Under the pieces are notes generated by a model. The model was given only the letters and a program-made list of their open reading frames with translations, ran no database searches and was not told the origin of the DNA. A stretch of 64,000 nucleotides of DNA from Brevibacterium senegalense (GTDB lineage: Bacteria > Actinomycetota > Actinomycetes > Actinomycetales > Brevibacteriaceae), in contig NZ_HE978602.1 in the NCBI RefSeq assembly GCF_000285835.1, positions 66,499 to 130,498 on the forward strand, written 5' to 3'. Positions 40,939 through 49,017 of the stretch are shown one piece after another. Numbering within the stretch: position 1 is the first letter of the stretch; the number at the start of each line of letters is the position of its first letter. Made by a program: the position numbers and the translations under genes.

Positions 40939-41490
40939 ATGAGCGACGGATATCACCACGGCGACCTAAGACGAGCACTCCTCGACGAGTCGGCGCAGAT
41001 GATCGACGAGGTTGGACCCAGTTCACTGTCGCTGCGCGAGCTTGCCCGTCGGGCCGGGGTCTCGCATGGCGCACCCGCGCATCATTTCGGCGATCGACGA
41101 GGGCTGCTCACGGCGCTAGCCGCGCAAGGTCTGCGCCTGCTTGCCGCCGATGTGGCCGCAGCCACGGCTGGTGGCTTCGACGAGGCAGCAGTCGCGTACG
41201 TCAGGTTCGCACGTGAGCACCCTGGCCACTACGCCGTGATGCACAGGCGGGAGCTGCTCCACGCCGATGACGGTGAGTTGAGTGCAGCCCGGGCATCCTC
41301 GATGGAGGCGCTTATGGCAGGCGTCGAATCAATACCCGCAGAACGCAGGGCACACCTGACAACCTCGGAAGCAGCGCACGTGGCCTGGTCCCTGGTTCAC
41401 GGGCTTGCATCCCTTGCAGCCGAAGGCGCTACCCCCGATCTTCAAACAGACGATCTCGCCCGCCGCGCCGCTCGGCAACTCTTCGCGTAA
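40939..41490 (+). CDS. TetR/AcrR-family regulator
   Basis: The 183-residue protein starts MSDGYHHGDLRRALLDESAQ and has a TetR helix-turn-helix (LSLRELARRAGVSHGAPAHH then FGDRRGLL, residues about 30-60). The C-terminal half is a ligand-binding helix bundle. TAGGGT lies 6 nt before ATG 40939, indicating leaderless expression and deciding against the GTG at 40933. It likely represses the divergent doxX gene. Its 3' end overlaps the convergent toxin gene by 62 bp. Confidence 0.88.
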   Translation: MSDGYHHGDLRRALLDESAQMIDEVGPSSLSLRELARRAGVSHGAPAHHFGDRRGLLTALAAQGLRLLAADVAAATAGGFDEAAVAYVRFAREHPGHYAVMHRRELLHADDGELSAARASSMEALMAGVESIPAERRAHLTTSEAAHVAWSLVHGLASLAAEGATPDLQTDDLARRAARQLFA

Positions 41491-41863
41491 GTCTTCGATC
41501 AACGTCCCCGGTTAGTACATCGTCGAACAGGAAGTCGTGGATCCATCCGCGAATAGTGATGAGGCACTCTGGGTCGACGGACCCGACCACCGCGCGGATC
41601 CGGGAACGGGAGACCGTCCGCACCTGTTCGGTCATCGCGAACGAAGGTTCCGTGAGTCCGGTGGCCACCCCACGGACCGGGACGTGGTTGCGCCATCCGC
41701 GGTCCGTCGACGTGACGGGCACGAGGGAGACGAGCGTTGTCATCGTCTCGAGACCACCAGTGCTGGACACGACGATGCCGGGACGTCGGCCACCCTGTTC
41801 ACGACCTTCCACCGGGTCGAGCAGCACGTGGACGACTGCACCGGGGAACAGCGTCGACGTCAC
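41429..41863 (-). CDS. PemK/MazF-like toxin
   Basis: From GTG 41863 the product of 144 residues reads VTSTLFPGAVVHVLLDPVEG, REQGGRRPGIVVSS, then VSLVPVTSTDRGWRNHVPV and LTEPSFAMTEQVRTVSRSRI, the layout of PemK/MazF ribonuclease toxins (loop with RRPG/IVVS, TSTDR, and the EQ-RTV strand). It would cleave mRNA. The GTG overlaps the TGA of the antitoxin gene (GTGA), the usual order antitoxin first. The last 30 residues (DVDRRLTRRVAERRGGRDRL) run antisense over the 3' end of tetR and may be an extension outside the fold. Confidence 0.82.
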   Translation of the reverse strand: MTSTLFPGAVVHVLLDPVEGREQGGRRPGIVVSSTGGLETMTTLVSLVPVTSTDRGWRNHVPVRGVATGLTEPSFAMTEQVRTVSRSRIRAVVGSVDPECLITIRGWIHDFLFDDVLTGDVDRRLTRRVAERRGGRDRLFEDRG

Positions 41864-42114
41864 GCGATGCTGTCGTCTCGCGGCAGTCCGTCGGCCGTCG
41901 TGGAATCCCAATGGGCGACCTCGCGCTCGACCTCCACCAGGAGCGCTGGATCAGTGGCGTGGATGTCCGCGCGCAGCCCTGCGAAGCGCTGTTCGCGCGA
42001 CTCTCGTTCCGCGAGGGCGCGCAGATGTTCGCCGAGTGTCCGGCCGTGGCTCTCTGCCTGCGCCTTGAGGCGATCCCGGATCGCCGTGTCTACCTTGATC
42101 GTCGTGAGTGTCAT
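41860..42114 (-). CDS. Ribbon-helix-helix antitoxin partner of PemK/MazF
   Basis: The 84-residue product starts MTLTTIKVDTAIRDRLKAQA, a ribbon-helix-helix DNA-binding strand-helix, with a C-terminal toxin-binding part (DPALLVEVEREVAHWDSTTA). CATACT lies 6 nt before ATG 42114, a leaderless arrangement. It overlaps the toxin gene by 4 nt. It should neutralise the toxin and repress the pair. Confidence 0.8.
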   Translation of the reverse strand: MTLTTIKVDTAIRDRLKAQAESHGRTLGEHLRALAERESREQRFAGLRADIHATDPALLVEVEREVAHWDSTTADGLPRDDSIA

Positions 42115-42287
42115 ACCAGGAGTATGACAGGCTGTGTTGATTTCGGAAAGACGGCTGCAGAGCCTACTGGTCGGGTTCTGGCGCAGTCTCCCGCTGGACG
42201 TGAAGATCCACAGCTGCGCCATAGGAACGACCCAGGCCTGGCCGGGGCTGTGCCGGTTGACTCGTGTCCAGTCGAAAGGAGACACGG

Positions 42288-43334
42288 GTGAGGAACAGCG
42301 GCGGAGAACGGGATACGAGGGTCTTCGAGGGGCGGCCCCTCGACCGACCGGAGGAGGACATCGAGGACCAGGGGCTGGCCTTCGACCTGCGGACGGCGAT
42401 CGATCGACGGATGGGCCGGCGCGGCGCGCTGGGCGCCCTGGGTGTGGGGCTGGGAAGCGTGGTGCTCGCGGCCTGCACGACGGACGAGGCGAGGGTGGAC
42501 GGGGAGGCGGGTGCGGCCTCGGCGAATGCGGACGAGTACGCGACGGAGACGGCCGGGCCCTATCCCGGCGACGGGTCGAACGGGCCCGACGTGCTGGAGG
42601 AGGCCGGGATCGAGCGGTCGGACCTCACGACCAGCATCGACGGCGGGGACGCGGTGACCGGCGTGGCGCTCACCCTCACGATGTCGATCCTCGATATCAC
42701 CGGCGGCGGCAGCGGGGCGATGCAGGGTGCAGCCGTCTACCTGTGGCACTGCGATGCGCAGGGGCGGTACTCGATGTACTCGGACGGGGTGACGGACGCG
42801 ACGTGGCTGCGCGGCGTCCAGGTGACGGATTCGCAGGGACAGGTCACGTTCACGACGATCATCCCCGGCTGCTACGCCGGACGATGGCCGCACCTCCACT
42901 TCGAGGTGTTCGAGTCGATCGACGACATCACGGACGCGACGAACGCGGTCCTCACCTCGCAGATCGCCCTGCCGGAGGACGTGTGCCGCACCGTCTACGC
43001 GCGCTCCGCCTACGACGGGAGTGCGGCGAACCTGTCGGACGTGACGCTCGAATCGGACGGGATCTTCTCCGACTCCCACGAGCAGCAGCTGGCGACCGTG
43101 AGCGGATCCGTGAGCCGCGGGTACACCGCGACGATCGAGGTGCCGATCGACCTCGACACGGCGAACGAGATGAGCGGCGGCGGGGAAGGAGCGCCCGGTG
43201 GTGAGGGCGGCGGTGACGGCGGTCCCGGTGGAGGGGGCGAATCGCCCGTGGAGGCACCCAGCGACGGCGAGAGTCCCGAGGGTGCGCCCAGCGGCGAGCC
43301 GCCGGAGGGCGGTCCCGGCGGCTCACAGAGCTGA
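42288..43334 (+). CDS. Intradiol dioxygenase-like secreted lipoprotein
   Basis: The 348-residue protein starts at GTG 42288 with AAAGGAG upstream. It has a twin-arginine-like lipoprotein signal (RRMGRRGALGALGVGLGSVV, lipobox LAAC) and an intradiol ring-cleavage dioxygenase fold: TAGPYPGDGSNGPDV, AVYLWHCDAQGRYSMYS with iron-ligand Tyr, and GCYAGRWPHLHFEVFES with Tyr, Arg and two His ligands. Catechol-type substrates are cleaved by such enzymes, but extracellular members act on unknown aromatics. After the domain comes a 60-residue Gly/Glu/Pro-rich tail (SGGGEGAPGGEGGGDGGPGG). Convergent with the MaoC gene. Confidence 0.82.
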   Translation: MRNSGGERDTRVFEGRPLDRPEEDIEDQGLAFDLRTAIDRRMGRRGALGALGVGLGSVVLAACTTDEARVDGEAGAASANADEYATETAGPYPGDGSNGPDVLEEAGIERSDLTTSIDGGDAVTGVALTLTMSILDITGGGSGAMQGAAVYLWHCDAQGRYSMYSDGVTDATWLRGVQVTDSQGQVTFTTIIPGCYAGRWPHLHFEVFESIDDITDATNAVLTSQIALPEDVCRTVYARSAYDGSAANLSDVTLESDGIFSDSHEQQLATVSGSVSRGYTATIEVPIDLDTANEMSGGGEGAPGGEGGGDGGPGGGGESPVEAPSDGESPEGAPSGEPPEGGPGGSQS

Positions 43335-43349
43335 ATCGCTGAGAGGCCA

Positions 43350-43399
43350 CCGGAGCGCTCGAGACACCACGGCGTGCGGCGGTCCTTCGAGCACTCCGG
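43350..43399. terminator. Hairpin between convergent genes
   Basis: CCGGAGCGCTCGA (43350-43362) pairs with TCGAGCACTCCGG (43387-43399) with one mismatch around a 24-nt loop. It lies between the intradiol (+) and MaoC (-) genes. Confidence 0.65.
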
Positions 43400-43458
43400 C
43401 GGTCCCTCGAGCGTGCAGATACCGCGGAGAGGCGTGCGTCCCGGCCTGGACGGGCGGG

Positions 43459-44004
43459 TCAGGCGTCGCCGGCGGCGGCCTCGGCGTCCTTCTGGGCGTA
43501 CTCGTCCTTGAGCTTCGCGATGCGTTCGGCGTTGGGGCCGTGGCCCTGCTTGTAGACCATCGCGGTGCGCTCGAAGGAGCAGACGACCTCGCCGCGCTGG
43601 TTGTAGCCCTCCGTGAAGACGGTGACCATACCCATCGTGGGGCGGGAGTTCGACTCGCGCACGCCCAGAACGGTCGAGCGGGAGCGGATCGTGTCGCCCT
43701 CGAAGACGGGCTTGGGCAGGGAGATCTTCTCCCACGCCAGGTTGGCGAACACGTTCTGCGAGATGTCCGTGACGGTCTGCCCCGTCACCAGTGCCAGCGT
43801 GAAGGTCGAGTTGACCAGCGGCTTGCCGAACTCCGTGTTCGCCGCGTACTCGTGGTCAAAGTGCAGGGGCGCGGTGTTCTGCGTCAGCAGCGTGAACCAG
43901 GAGTTGTCCGTCGTGGTGACGGTCCGGCCCAGCGGGTGCTCGTACACGTCGCCCACGACGAAGTCCTCGAAGTAGCGGCCGTTCCAACCGAAGTGCGTCG
44001 TCAT
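43459..44004 (-). CDS. MaoC-family hydratase/dehydratase
   Basis: The 181-residue protein starts MTTHFGWNGRYFEDFVVGDV and is a single hot-dog domain: EHPLGRTVTTTDNSWFTLLT, NTAPLHFDHEYAANTEFGKP (hydratase Asp/His motif) and FEGDTIRSRSTVLGVRESNS. The form is close to mesaconyl-CoA hydratase or beta-methylmalyl-CoA dehydratase-like MaoC proteins. Start at ATG 44004; an upstream in-frame ATG adds a Cys/His-rich stretch not typical for the family. Substrate is probably a branched enoyl-CoA or similar thioester. Confidence 0.82.
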   Translation of the reverse strand: MTTHFGWNGRYFEDFVVGDVYEHPLGRTVTTTDNSWFTLLTQNTAPLHFDHEYAANTEFGKPLVNSTFTLALVTGQTVTDISQNVFANLAWEKISLPKPVFEGDTIRSRSTVLGVRESNSRPTMGMVTVFTEGYNQRGEVVCSFERTAMVYKQGHGPNAERIAKLKDEYAQKDAEAAAGDA

Positions 44005-44128
44005 GCTCTGTTCCTTCATCCCGGGGTGGGCGCAGGTGCGCGATGTGATGTGGGCCATCGTACGGAGGGCCGGGAGGGGGCGGGGCTGCGGCCCGCATGG
44101 CAGACGACGGTCCGCTCCGTGAACCGGA

Positions 44129-44175
44129 ACGACCCGGGGCGGTGGAGTCGTCGTGACTCCACCGCCCCGGGTCGT
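44129..44175 (-). terminator. Perfect 21-bp hairpin downstream of the large TM2 gene
   Basis: ACGACCCGGGGCGGTGGAGT (plus C, 44129-44149) and its exact reverse complement (44155-44175) flank a 5-nt GTCGT loop, 54 nt after the stop codon of the TM2 gene. It lies before the divergently read MaoC start region and should stop transcription of the TM2 gene. Confidence 0.85.
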
Positions 44176-44228
44176 GGTGGTTGCGGCGGTCGGGGGGGCT
44201 GCGGCCTGGGGCCCGCTCGACCTCCCGG

Positions 44229-45704
44229 TCAGCCGGGCGTGATCGTCCAGTCGCCTGCGGCGGTCACGCGGATGATCGACGGACCGGGGTCCATGGTCGC
44301 GCTGCCGGAGTAGCTGTCGATCTCGTTGACCAGCAGGTTCGAGGTGCCCCCGTCGCCCACCTGGTGGACGATGAAGTTGCTCTCGCCCTGGTAGTCGAGG
44401 GTGACGGGTCCGCCGTCGCCCTCATAAAGGAAGATCCCGGAGCCGCTGCCCGACTCCGGCAGCGCAGGAGCGGAGGAGACGGGGGCGAAGGTGACGGACC
44501 AATCGCCCGTTCCGGACACGTCGACGCCCGCGGCGGTCGAGTAGTCGCTGATGCCGATGTCGCCGGTCACGGTCTCACCGGCCGCGCCGGAGAGGTACAT
44601 GCTGCCAGCGGCGCTTCCCGCGTCGTCCACGGTGCTGGCCCGGGCGCTGTCGCCCTTCACCTCGAGGGTGACGATCGCGGCCTCGACGCCGTCGGGGACC
44701 GGGACGACCTCGTCACCGCTGCCGTCGACCGTGACGGGATCGAACGACCCGTAGGTGGAGTCCGCCCAGTCGGCGACCGCGCCGGACGCCTGCTGGCCGC
44801 CGGTGTCCGTGCCGCCCTGCTCGTCGGTGCCGTCGCCGGACTGTCCCGGGTCCTCGGTCTCCTGCGATGTGCCCGGGTCGCCGCCGGGGTCGCCGCCCGG
44901 ATCCGTCGTCGTGGTGACGGTGGCGGCGCCGGTCATGAAGAGGACGACGCCCACGAGGATGCTGACGATGAGGCTGACCACCCACGCGATGATCGTGACG
45001 ATCCACGCCATCTTCTTGTTGCGGTCGTAGCCCGCCAGGCGGCGTCCCTGCTTGTCCCGCGTCGCGCCCACGAGGTGCATGATGAGGTCGATGAGCGCCC
45101 AGATGCCCAGGCCGCCCGCCGTCACCAGCTTGGCGATCGCGGTGCCGATCTTGCCCAGGTAGAAGCGGTCGGCGCCCAGGGAGCCCAACAGCCAGCCCAG
45201 CAGCCACGTGACGACGAAGGACTTGTCCGACTCGCCCTCCGCCTGCGCAGTTCCGCCGATCGGGTTGAGGTACTGCCCGTCGCCATAGGGCGCCGCCGCC
45301 GAGGCCCCGTACTGGTCGCTGCTGTACTGGTCACCGCCGTACTGGCCGGGCTGCGAGCCGTACTGTCCGCTTCCATAGAGGTCGCTCGAGTGCTGGTCCC
45401 CGCCGTACTGACCCTGCTGGCCGGAGCCGTAGGGGTCCTGCTGACCCGAGCCGTACTGTCCGCCGGCGTACGGGTCTGATCCGTAGGCTGTGGTGGGCTG
45501 GGAGCCGTACTGACCCGGGTCACCGTACTGACCCTGCTGACCGGCGTCGTACTGGCCGGGCTGCGAGCCGTACTGTCCGCCCGCGTACGGGTCGGAGCCG
45601 TACTGCTGCGTCTCCGGGCCCGGGTTCTCCGGCAGACCGGTGTGGGGGTTGTGCTGCGGGGTGTCGTCGCTGGATCCGGGAGGGCCGTAGGGCGGTTGTG
45701 ACAT
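44229..45704 (-). CDS. TM2-domain protein with QYG-rich N-terminus
   Basis: The 491-residue protein has three parts. Residues 1-150 are Gln/Tyr/Gly/Ser-rich repeats ([26 protein letters not shown]), an unstructured region. Residues about 160-275 form a TM2 domain with helices [40 protein letters not shown] and [20 protein letters not shown]. The rest is an extracellular part with a Gly/Asp/Thr linker and a beta-rich domain ([20 protein letters not shown]). A smaller TM2 protein at 52784 shares [22 protein letters not shown]. Function of TM2 proteins in bacteria is not known. Confidence 0.8.
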   Translation of the reverse strand: MSQPPYGPPGSSDDTPQHNPHTGLPENPGPETQQYGSDPYAGGQYGSQPGQYDAGQQGQYGDPGQYGSQPTTAYGSDPYAGGQYGSGQQDPYGSGQQGQYGGDQHSSDLYGSGQYGSQPGQYGGDQYSSDQYGASAAAPYGDGQYLNPIGGTAQAEGESDKSFVVTWLLGWLLGSLGADRFYLGKIGTAIAKLVTAGGLGIWALIDLIMHLVGATRDKQGRRLAGYDRNKKMAWIVTIIAWVVSLIVSILVGVVLFMTGAATVTTTTDPGGDPGGDPGTSQETEDPGQSGDGTDEQGGTDTGGQQASGAVADWADSTYGSFDPVTVDGSGDEVVPVPDGVEAAIVTLEVKGDSARASTVDDAGSAAGSMYLSGAAGETVTGDIGISDYSTAAGVDVSGTGDWSVTFAPVSSAPALPESGSGSGIFLYEGDGGPVTLDYQGESNFIVHQVGDGGTSNLLVNEIDSYSGSATMDPGPSIIRVTAAGDWTITPG

Positions 45705-45871
45705 GTCGTCATCCTCTTCGACTGCGAGGCGGTCCCCGTCGTCTGTCCGCCGGGAGAGCCGCCCTGAACGTGTGCGGATTCAGTCTGTCATGGTCCGGGC
45801 GTCTCACTGTGCTTCCCATGTAGCAGGATCGCCATGAGTCCGGCGCAGGGGTCGTGGCTAGACTCGCGATC

Positions 45872-46198
45872 ATGAGCAGCGAACCTCTCTTCAAGAATGC
45901 CGCCGACGTCTCGACGGCACCCGTCGTCGCCCTGGGACTGCTGGGCGGATACCTCACGGCGCGCGAGACGATGATCCGTCCGCTGGGCGGCGCCGTGCTG
46001 GCCGCGGCTGGTGCCTACGCGGGCCGCACGTGGCTGGCGAAGCGCGGCGCGGCCACGACGGCGGGTCTGTCCGCCGCATACCTGCTGGGCTTCGGGCTGT
46101 CGCACCCACTGGCGAAGAAGATCGGCGCGTGGCCCTCGGTCCTGGCCGTCACCGCGGCGACCGCCGGGGCCTCGTACCTCCTGGTCGACCGGGACTGA
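45872..46198 (+). CDS. Small membrane protein, hypothetical
   Basis: The 108-residue product starts MSSEPLFKNAADVSTAPVVA and has three or four hydrophobic helices (ALGLLGGYLTARETMI, GGAVLAAAGAYAGRTWL, GAATTAGLSAAYLLGFGLSH, VLAVTAATAGASYLLV). TAGACT lies 7 nt before ATG 45872, a leaderless arrangement. It is followed after 2 nt by a methyltransferase gene, so they form an operon. I do not recognise the family. Confidence 0.75.
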   Translation: MSSEPLFKNAADVSTAPVVALGLLGGYLTARETMIRPLGGAVLAAAGAYAGRTWLAKRGAATTAGLSAAYLLGFGLSHPLAKKIGAWPSVLAVTAATAGASYLLVDRD

Positions 46199-46200
46199 GC

Positions 46201-46806
46201 GTGGCGGAGCACGGCAACCTCTGGACGGAGGCGCTCGCCCGCGACCCGGAGCACTCGAAGAACTACGCGCAGCGCTGGCGGCGCCTCGAGGCTGCCGGGC
46301 AGGACATCGACGGCGAGGCGCGCCTCATCGACGCGATGGCGGAGCGCGGGTCGCGCATCCTGGACGCCGGCTGCGGCACGGGACGGACGGGCGGGTGGCT
46401 GGCGCAGCGCGGACACACCGTCGTGGGCGTCGACCTCGATCCCCACCTCATCGAGGTGGCGCGGGACGACCACCCGGACGCCACCTGGCATGTGATGGAC
46501 CTGGGGCAGCTGGACCTGCGTCAGCCGTACGGCGATCGCATCCGGTTCGACCTCGTCGTCATGGCCGGCAACGTCATGACCTTCGTCGCGACGGACGAAC
46601 GGCAGGAGGTCCTGTGCCGGATCGCCGACCACCTGTACCCGGACGGCCGCTTCGTCTGCGGTTTCGGTGCCGGTCGCGGCTACGACTTCGAGGAGTTCTT
46701 CGCAGACGCCGAGGCCGCCGGCCTGGGCCTGGACCTGCGCCTGGGCACATGGGACGTGAAGCCTCCGTCCCCGGACTTCCTCGTCGCCGTCCTCAGCCCC
46801 CGCTGA
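46201..46806 (+). CDS. Class I SAM-dependent methyltransferase
   Basis: The 201-residue protein has motif I ILDAGCGTGRTGGWLAQRGH (residues about 55-74), acidic motif II VVGVDLDP, then DLVVMAGNVMTFV. Start is the GTG at 46201, two nucleotides after the stop of the small membrane protein. Substrate is not known. Confidence 0.85.
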   Translation: MAEHGNLWTEALARDPEHSKNYAQRWRRLEAAGQDIDGEARLIDAMAERGSRILDAGCGTGRTGGWLAQRGHTVVGVDLDPHLIEVARDDHPDATWHVMDLGQLDLRQPYGDRIRFDLVVMAGNVMTFVATDERQEVLCRIADHLYPDGRFVCGFGAGRGYDFEEFFADAEAAGLGLDLRLGTWDVKPPSPDFLVAVLSPR

Positions 46807-46828
46807 GGCCCCGCATCAGTCCGGGGCC
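46807..46828. terminator. Short hairpin between convergent genes
   Basis: GGCCCCG (46807-46813) and CGGGGCC (46822-46828) form a perfect 7-bp stem with an 8-nt loop, immediately after the methyltransferase stop and before the end of the convergent IclR gene. Confidence 0.6.
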
Positions 46829-46840
46829 CCGTCCGCGCAC

Positions 46841-47590
46841 TCACCCCCGCGCGGCCCACCTCCCCCGCGCCTCGCGCAGGACCGCCACGATCTCGTCCGC
46901 GCGCTCGTTGATCTCCCCGTGGTCGCCGATGCAGGCGACCGCGGCGACCGTGCGCCCGTCCACCGTCACGGCGGTCGCGATCCCCTCGATCTCCACCTCG
47001 GACACGTCCGGTGTGATGACCAGACCCGTCTCCTGGATCGTGGGGAGGTCGGCCAGGAGGCGCTCGACCAGCGGTTCCTCCTCCGCGCGCGCCGCACTGA
47101 GGCGGCTCCACAGGTCCCGCCGCTCCATGCCGGCCAGCAGGACCCACCCGCTGGAGCACCGCAGCACGGACCGCTTCACGTAGTTCTCCGCCAGATACGC
47201 GTACGCCGGGCTCGTCGAGGCGTGATCGACGTAGTAGAGGTCGGCTCCCACCAGCACCGCCAGCACGGTCGTGAGCTCCGTGCGGTCGTGGATGTCCTCC
47301 AGGTCCGCATGCGTGACGACGTCCGATGCGGGCGTCCCCGCCAGCCGCGTGAGGAAGTGCGGTGCGGGCCCCAGCGTGTACAGCCGGTCCCGCTCCTCCA
47401 GGAACCCCGTCGCCACGAGTCCGTTCGTGAGGCCCTGGATCGAGCTGAGCGGCGCCTCCAGCACCCGTGCCATCTCCGTGAGGGTGACCCCGTGCGGCCG
47501 TCGAGCGGCCAGATCGAGGATCTCCGCCACGCGATCGACCATGCGGTGCCGCGGCCGGGGCTTCCCCTGCGGCGGGTGCGGCGTGGCCAT
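46841..47590 (-). CDS. IclR-family transcriptional regulator
   Basis: The 249-residue protein has an IclR winged helix (MVDRVAEILDLAARRPHGVT and LTEMARVLEAPLSSIQGLTN, residues about 17-55) and a C-terminal effector domain (SSGWVLLAGM, VEIEGIATAVTVDGRTVAAV). ATG 47590 has CCAGGAGG upstream. It is divergent from a fatty-acyl operon and likely controls it; GATGCACC/GGTGCATC in the region between (47667-47724) is a candidate site. Confidence 0.88.
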   Translation of the reverse strand: MATPHPPQGKPRPRHRMVDRVAEILDLAARRPHGVTLTEMARVLEAPLSSIQGLTNGLVATGFLEERDRLYTLGPAPHFLTRLAGTPASDVVTHADLEDIHDRTELTTVLAVLVGADLYYVDHASTSPAYAYLAENYVKRSVLRCSSGWVLLAGMERRDLWSRLSAARAEEEPLVERLLADLPTIQETGLVITPDVSEVEIEGIATAVTVDGRTVAAVACIGDHGEINERADEIVAVLREARGRWAARG

Positions 47591-47666
47591 GGAACCTCCT
47601 GGAAGCACTGGGGGCGGTGTCGTCCCGGCACGTGCCGGGGCTTCATGCAGTGTAGGAGACCAATCC

Positions 47667-47724
47667 GATGCACCGCAATTAAGTAGACCGCAACGCGAGT
47701 ACGTACTACGGTGTGAGGTGCATC
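47667..47724. promoter_or_regulatory. Inverted repeat in the iclR/acyl-CoA dehydrogenase divergent promoter
   Basis: GATGCACC (47667-47674) and GGTGCATC (47717-47724) are exact reverse complements 42 nt apart. ACCGCAA occurs twice between them (47672-47678 and about 47686-47692). The region lies between the IclR gene and its presumed target operon. Confidence 0.5.
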
Positions 47725-47818
47725 GCCCGCAGGAGCGCCATCGCGCTCCCCGCGGACCCGCATGCACCGGTGGCGGACAGTGCGCCGGCTGGAGGACGAC
47801 GATGGAGGTGGCACCCGG

Positions 47819-49003
47819 ATGAGCAGACAACTCGTCCCGCAGCTCGTCACGGAGGACGAGCAGACCCGCGCGCTGCGACTGGAGGTCCGGGACTTCCTGC
47901 GCCAGGAGATCGCGAACGGCTCGTTCGAGCCCTGGGTCGACACGTGGCTGACCCGCTGGGACAACGACTTCACGAAGCGCCTGGCCCAGCGCGGCTGGGT
48001 GGGCATGACGATCCCCACGGAGTACGGCGGTCACGGCCGCACGTTCCTGGAGCGCTTCGCGGTCACGGAGGAGCTGCTGGCCGTGGGCGCGCCCGTCGCC
48101 GCCCAGTGGATCGCCGACCGCCAGATCGCGCCCTCGCTGCTGCGCTTCGGCACGGAGGAACAGAAGCAGGCGTTCCTGCCCAAGATCACGACCGGCGACC
48201 TCTGCTTCGGCATCGGCATGTCGGAGCCGGAATCCGGCTCGGACCTCGCCAGCGTCCAGTCGAAGGCCGTCAAGGTCGACGGCGGGTGGAAGCTCAACGG
48301 CCGCAAGACCTGGACCTCCGGCGGCCACGTGGCGGACGGCTTCTTCGCACTGGCCCGCACCGCCCCGCTCGACACGTCGAACCGCCACGCGGGCCTGTCC
48401 CAGTTCATCGTCGACCTGCGCGCGGACGGCGTCACGATCGACCCGATCATCGCGATGAACGGCAGCCACCACTTCAACGAGGTGACGTTCGAGGACGTCT
48501 TCATCCCCGACGACCGCGTGCTGGGCACGGAGGGCGACGGTTGGCACCAGGTCACCTCGGAGCTCGCGTTCGAGCGCAGCGGACCGGAGCGCTTCCTCTC
48601 CACCTTCGTGCCCCTCCAGGAGCTGCTGACCCACCTCCGCACACAGGCCGCCGAGGCCGCACCGGGCTCCGACGCCGCCGCACCCGCCCGTCCCACCGGT
48701 CGCCTGGGCCGCCACATCGCCCGGCTCACCGCGCTGCACCACATGTCCCTGTCCGTCGCCTCGAGCCTCCAGGCCGGCGAGAACGCGGACACCGCCGCCG
48801 CCCTCGTCAAGGTGCTGGGCACGACGGAGGAGGGCGACATCGCAGAGACGGTCGATCGGGTCGCCGGTGACTGCGCCGCCGCGAACCCCCGCCTGCAGGA
48901 CCTGATCGACGGCGCCGCCGCCCAGCGCCCCGGCTTCACGCTGCGCGGCGGAACGAACGAGGTGCTCCGCGGCGTCGTCGCCCGGAGCCTGGGCCTGCGG
49001 TGA
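47819..49003 (+). CDS. Acyl-CoA dehydrogenase
   Basis: The 394-residue protein has acyl-CoA dehydrogenase marks: GWVGMTIPTEYGGHGRTFLE, FGIGMSEPESGSDLASVQSK (FAD/substrate strand), KLNGRKTWTSGGHVADGFFA and the C-terminal GGTNEVLRGVVARSLGL. GGAGGTG precedes ATG 47819. It starts an operon with a second, shorter acyl-CoA dehydrogenase and an enoyl-CoA hydratase, under a divergent IclR regulator. Paired large and small acyl-CoA dehydrogenase subunits are typical for heteromeric enzymes acting on bulky or sterol-like acyl-CoAs; the substrate is open. Confidence 0.9.
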   Translation: MSRQLVPQLVTEDEQTRALRLEVRDFLRQEIANGSFEPWVDTWLTRWDNDFTKRLAQRGWVGMTIPTEYGGHGRTFLERFAVTEELLAVGAPVAAQWIADRQIAPSLLRFGTEEQKQAFLPKITTGDLCFGIGMSEPESGSDLASVQSKAVKVDGGWKLNGRKTWTSGGHVADGFFALARTAPLDTSNRHAGLSQFIVDLRADGVTIDPIIAMNGSHHFNEVTFEDVFIPDDRVLGTEGDGWHQVTSELAFERSGPERFLSTFVPLQELLTHLRTQAAEAAPGSDAAAPARPTGRLGRHIARLTALHHMSLSVASSLQAGENADTAAALVKVLGTTEEGDIAETVDRVAGDCAAANPRLQDLIDGAAAQRPGFTLRGGTNEVLRGVVARSLGLR

Positions 49004-49017
49004 GAGAGGACGAACCG

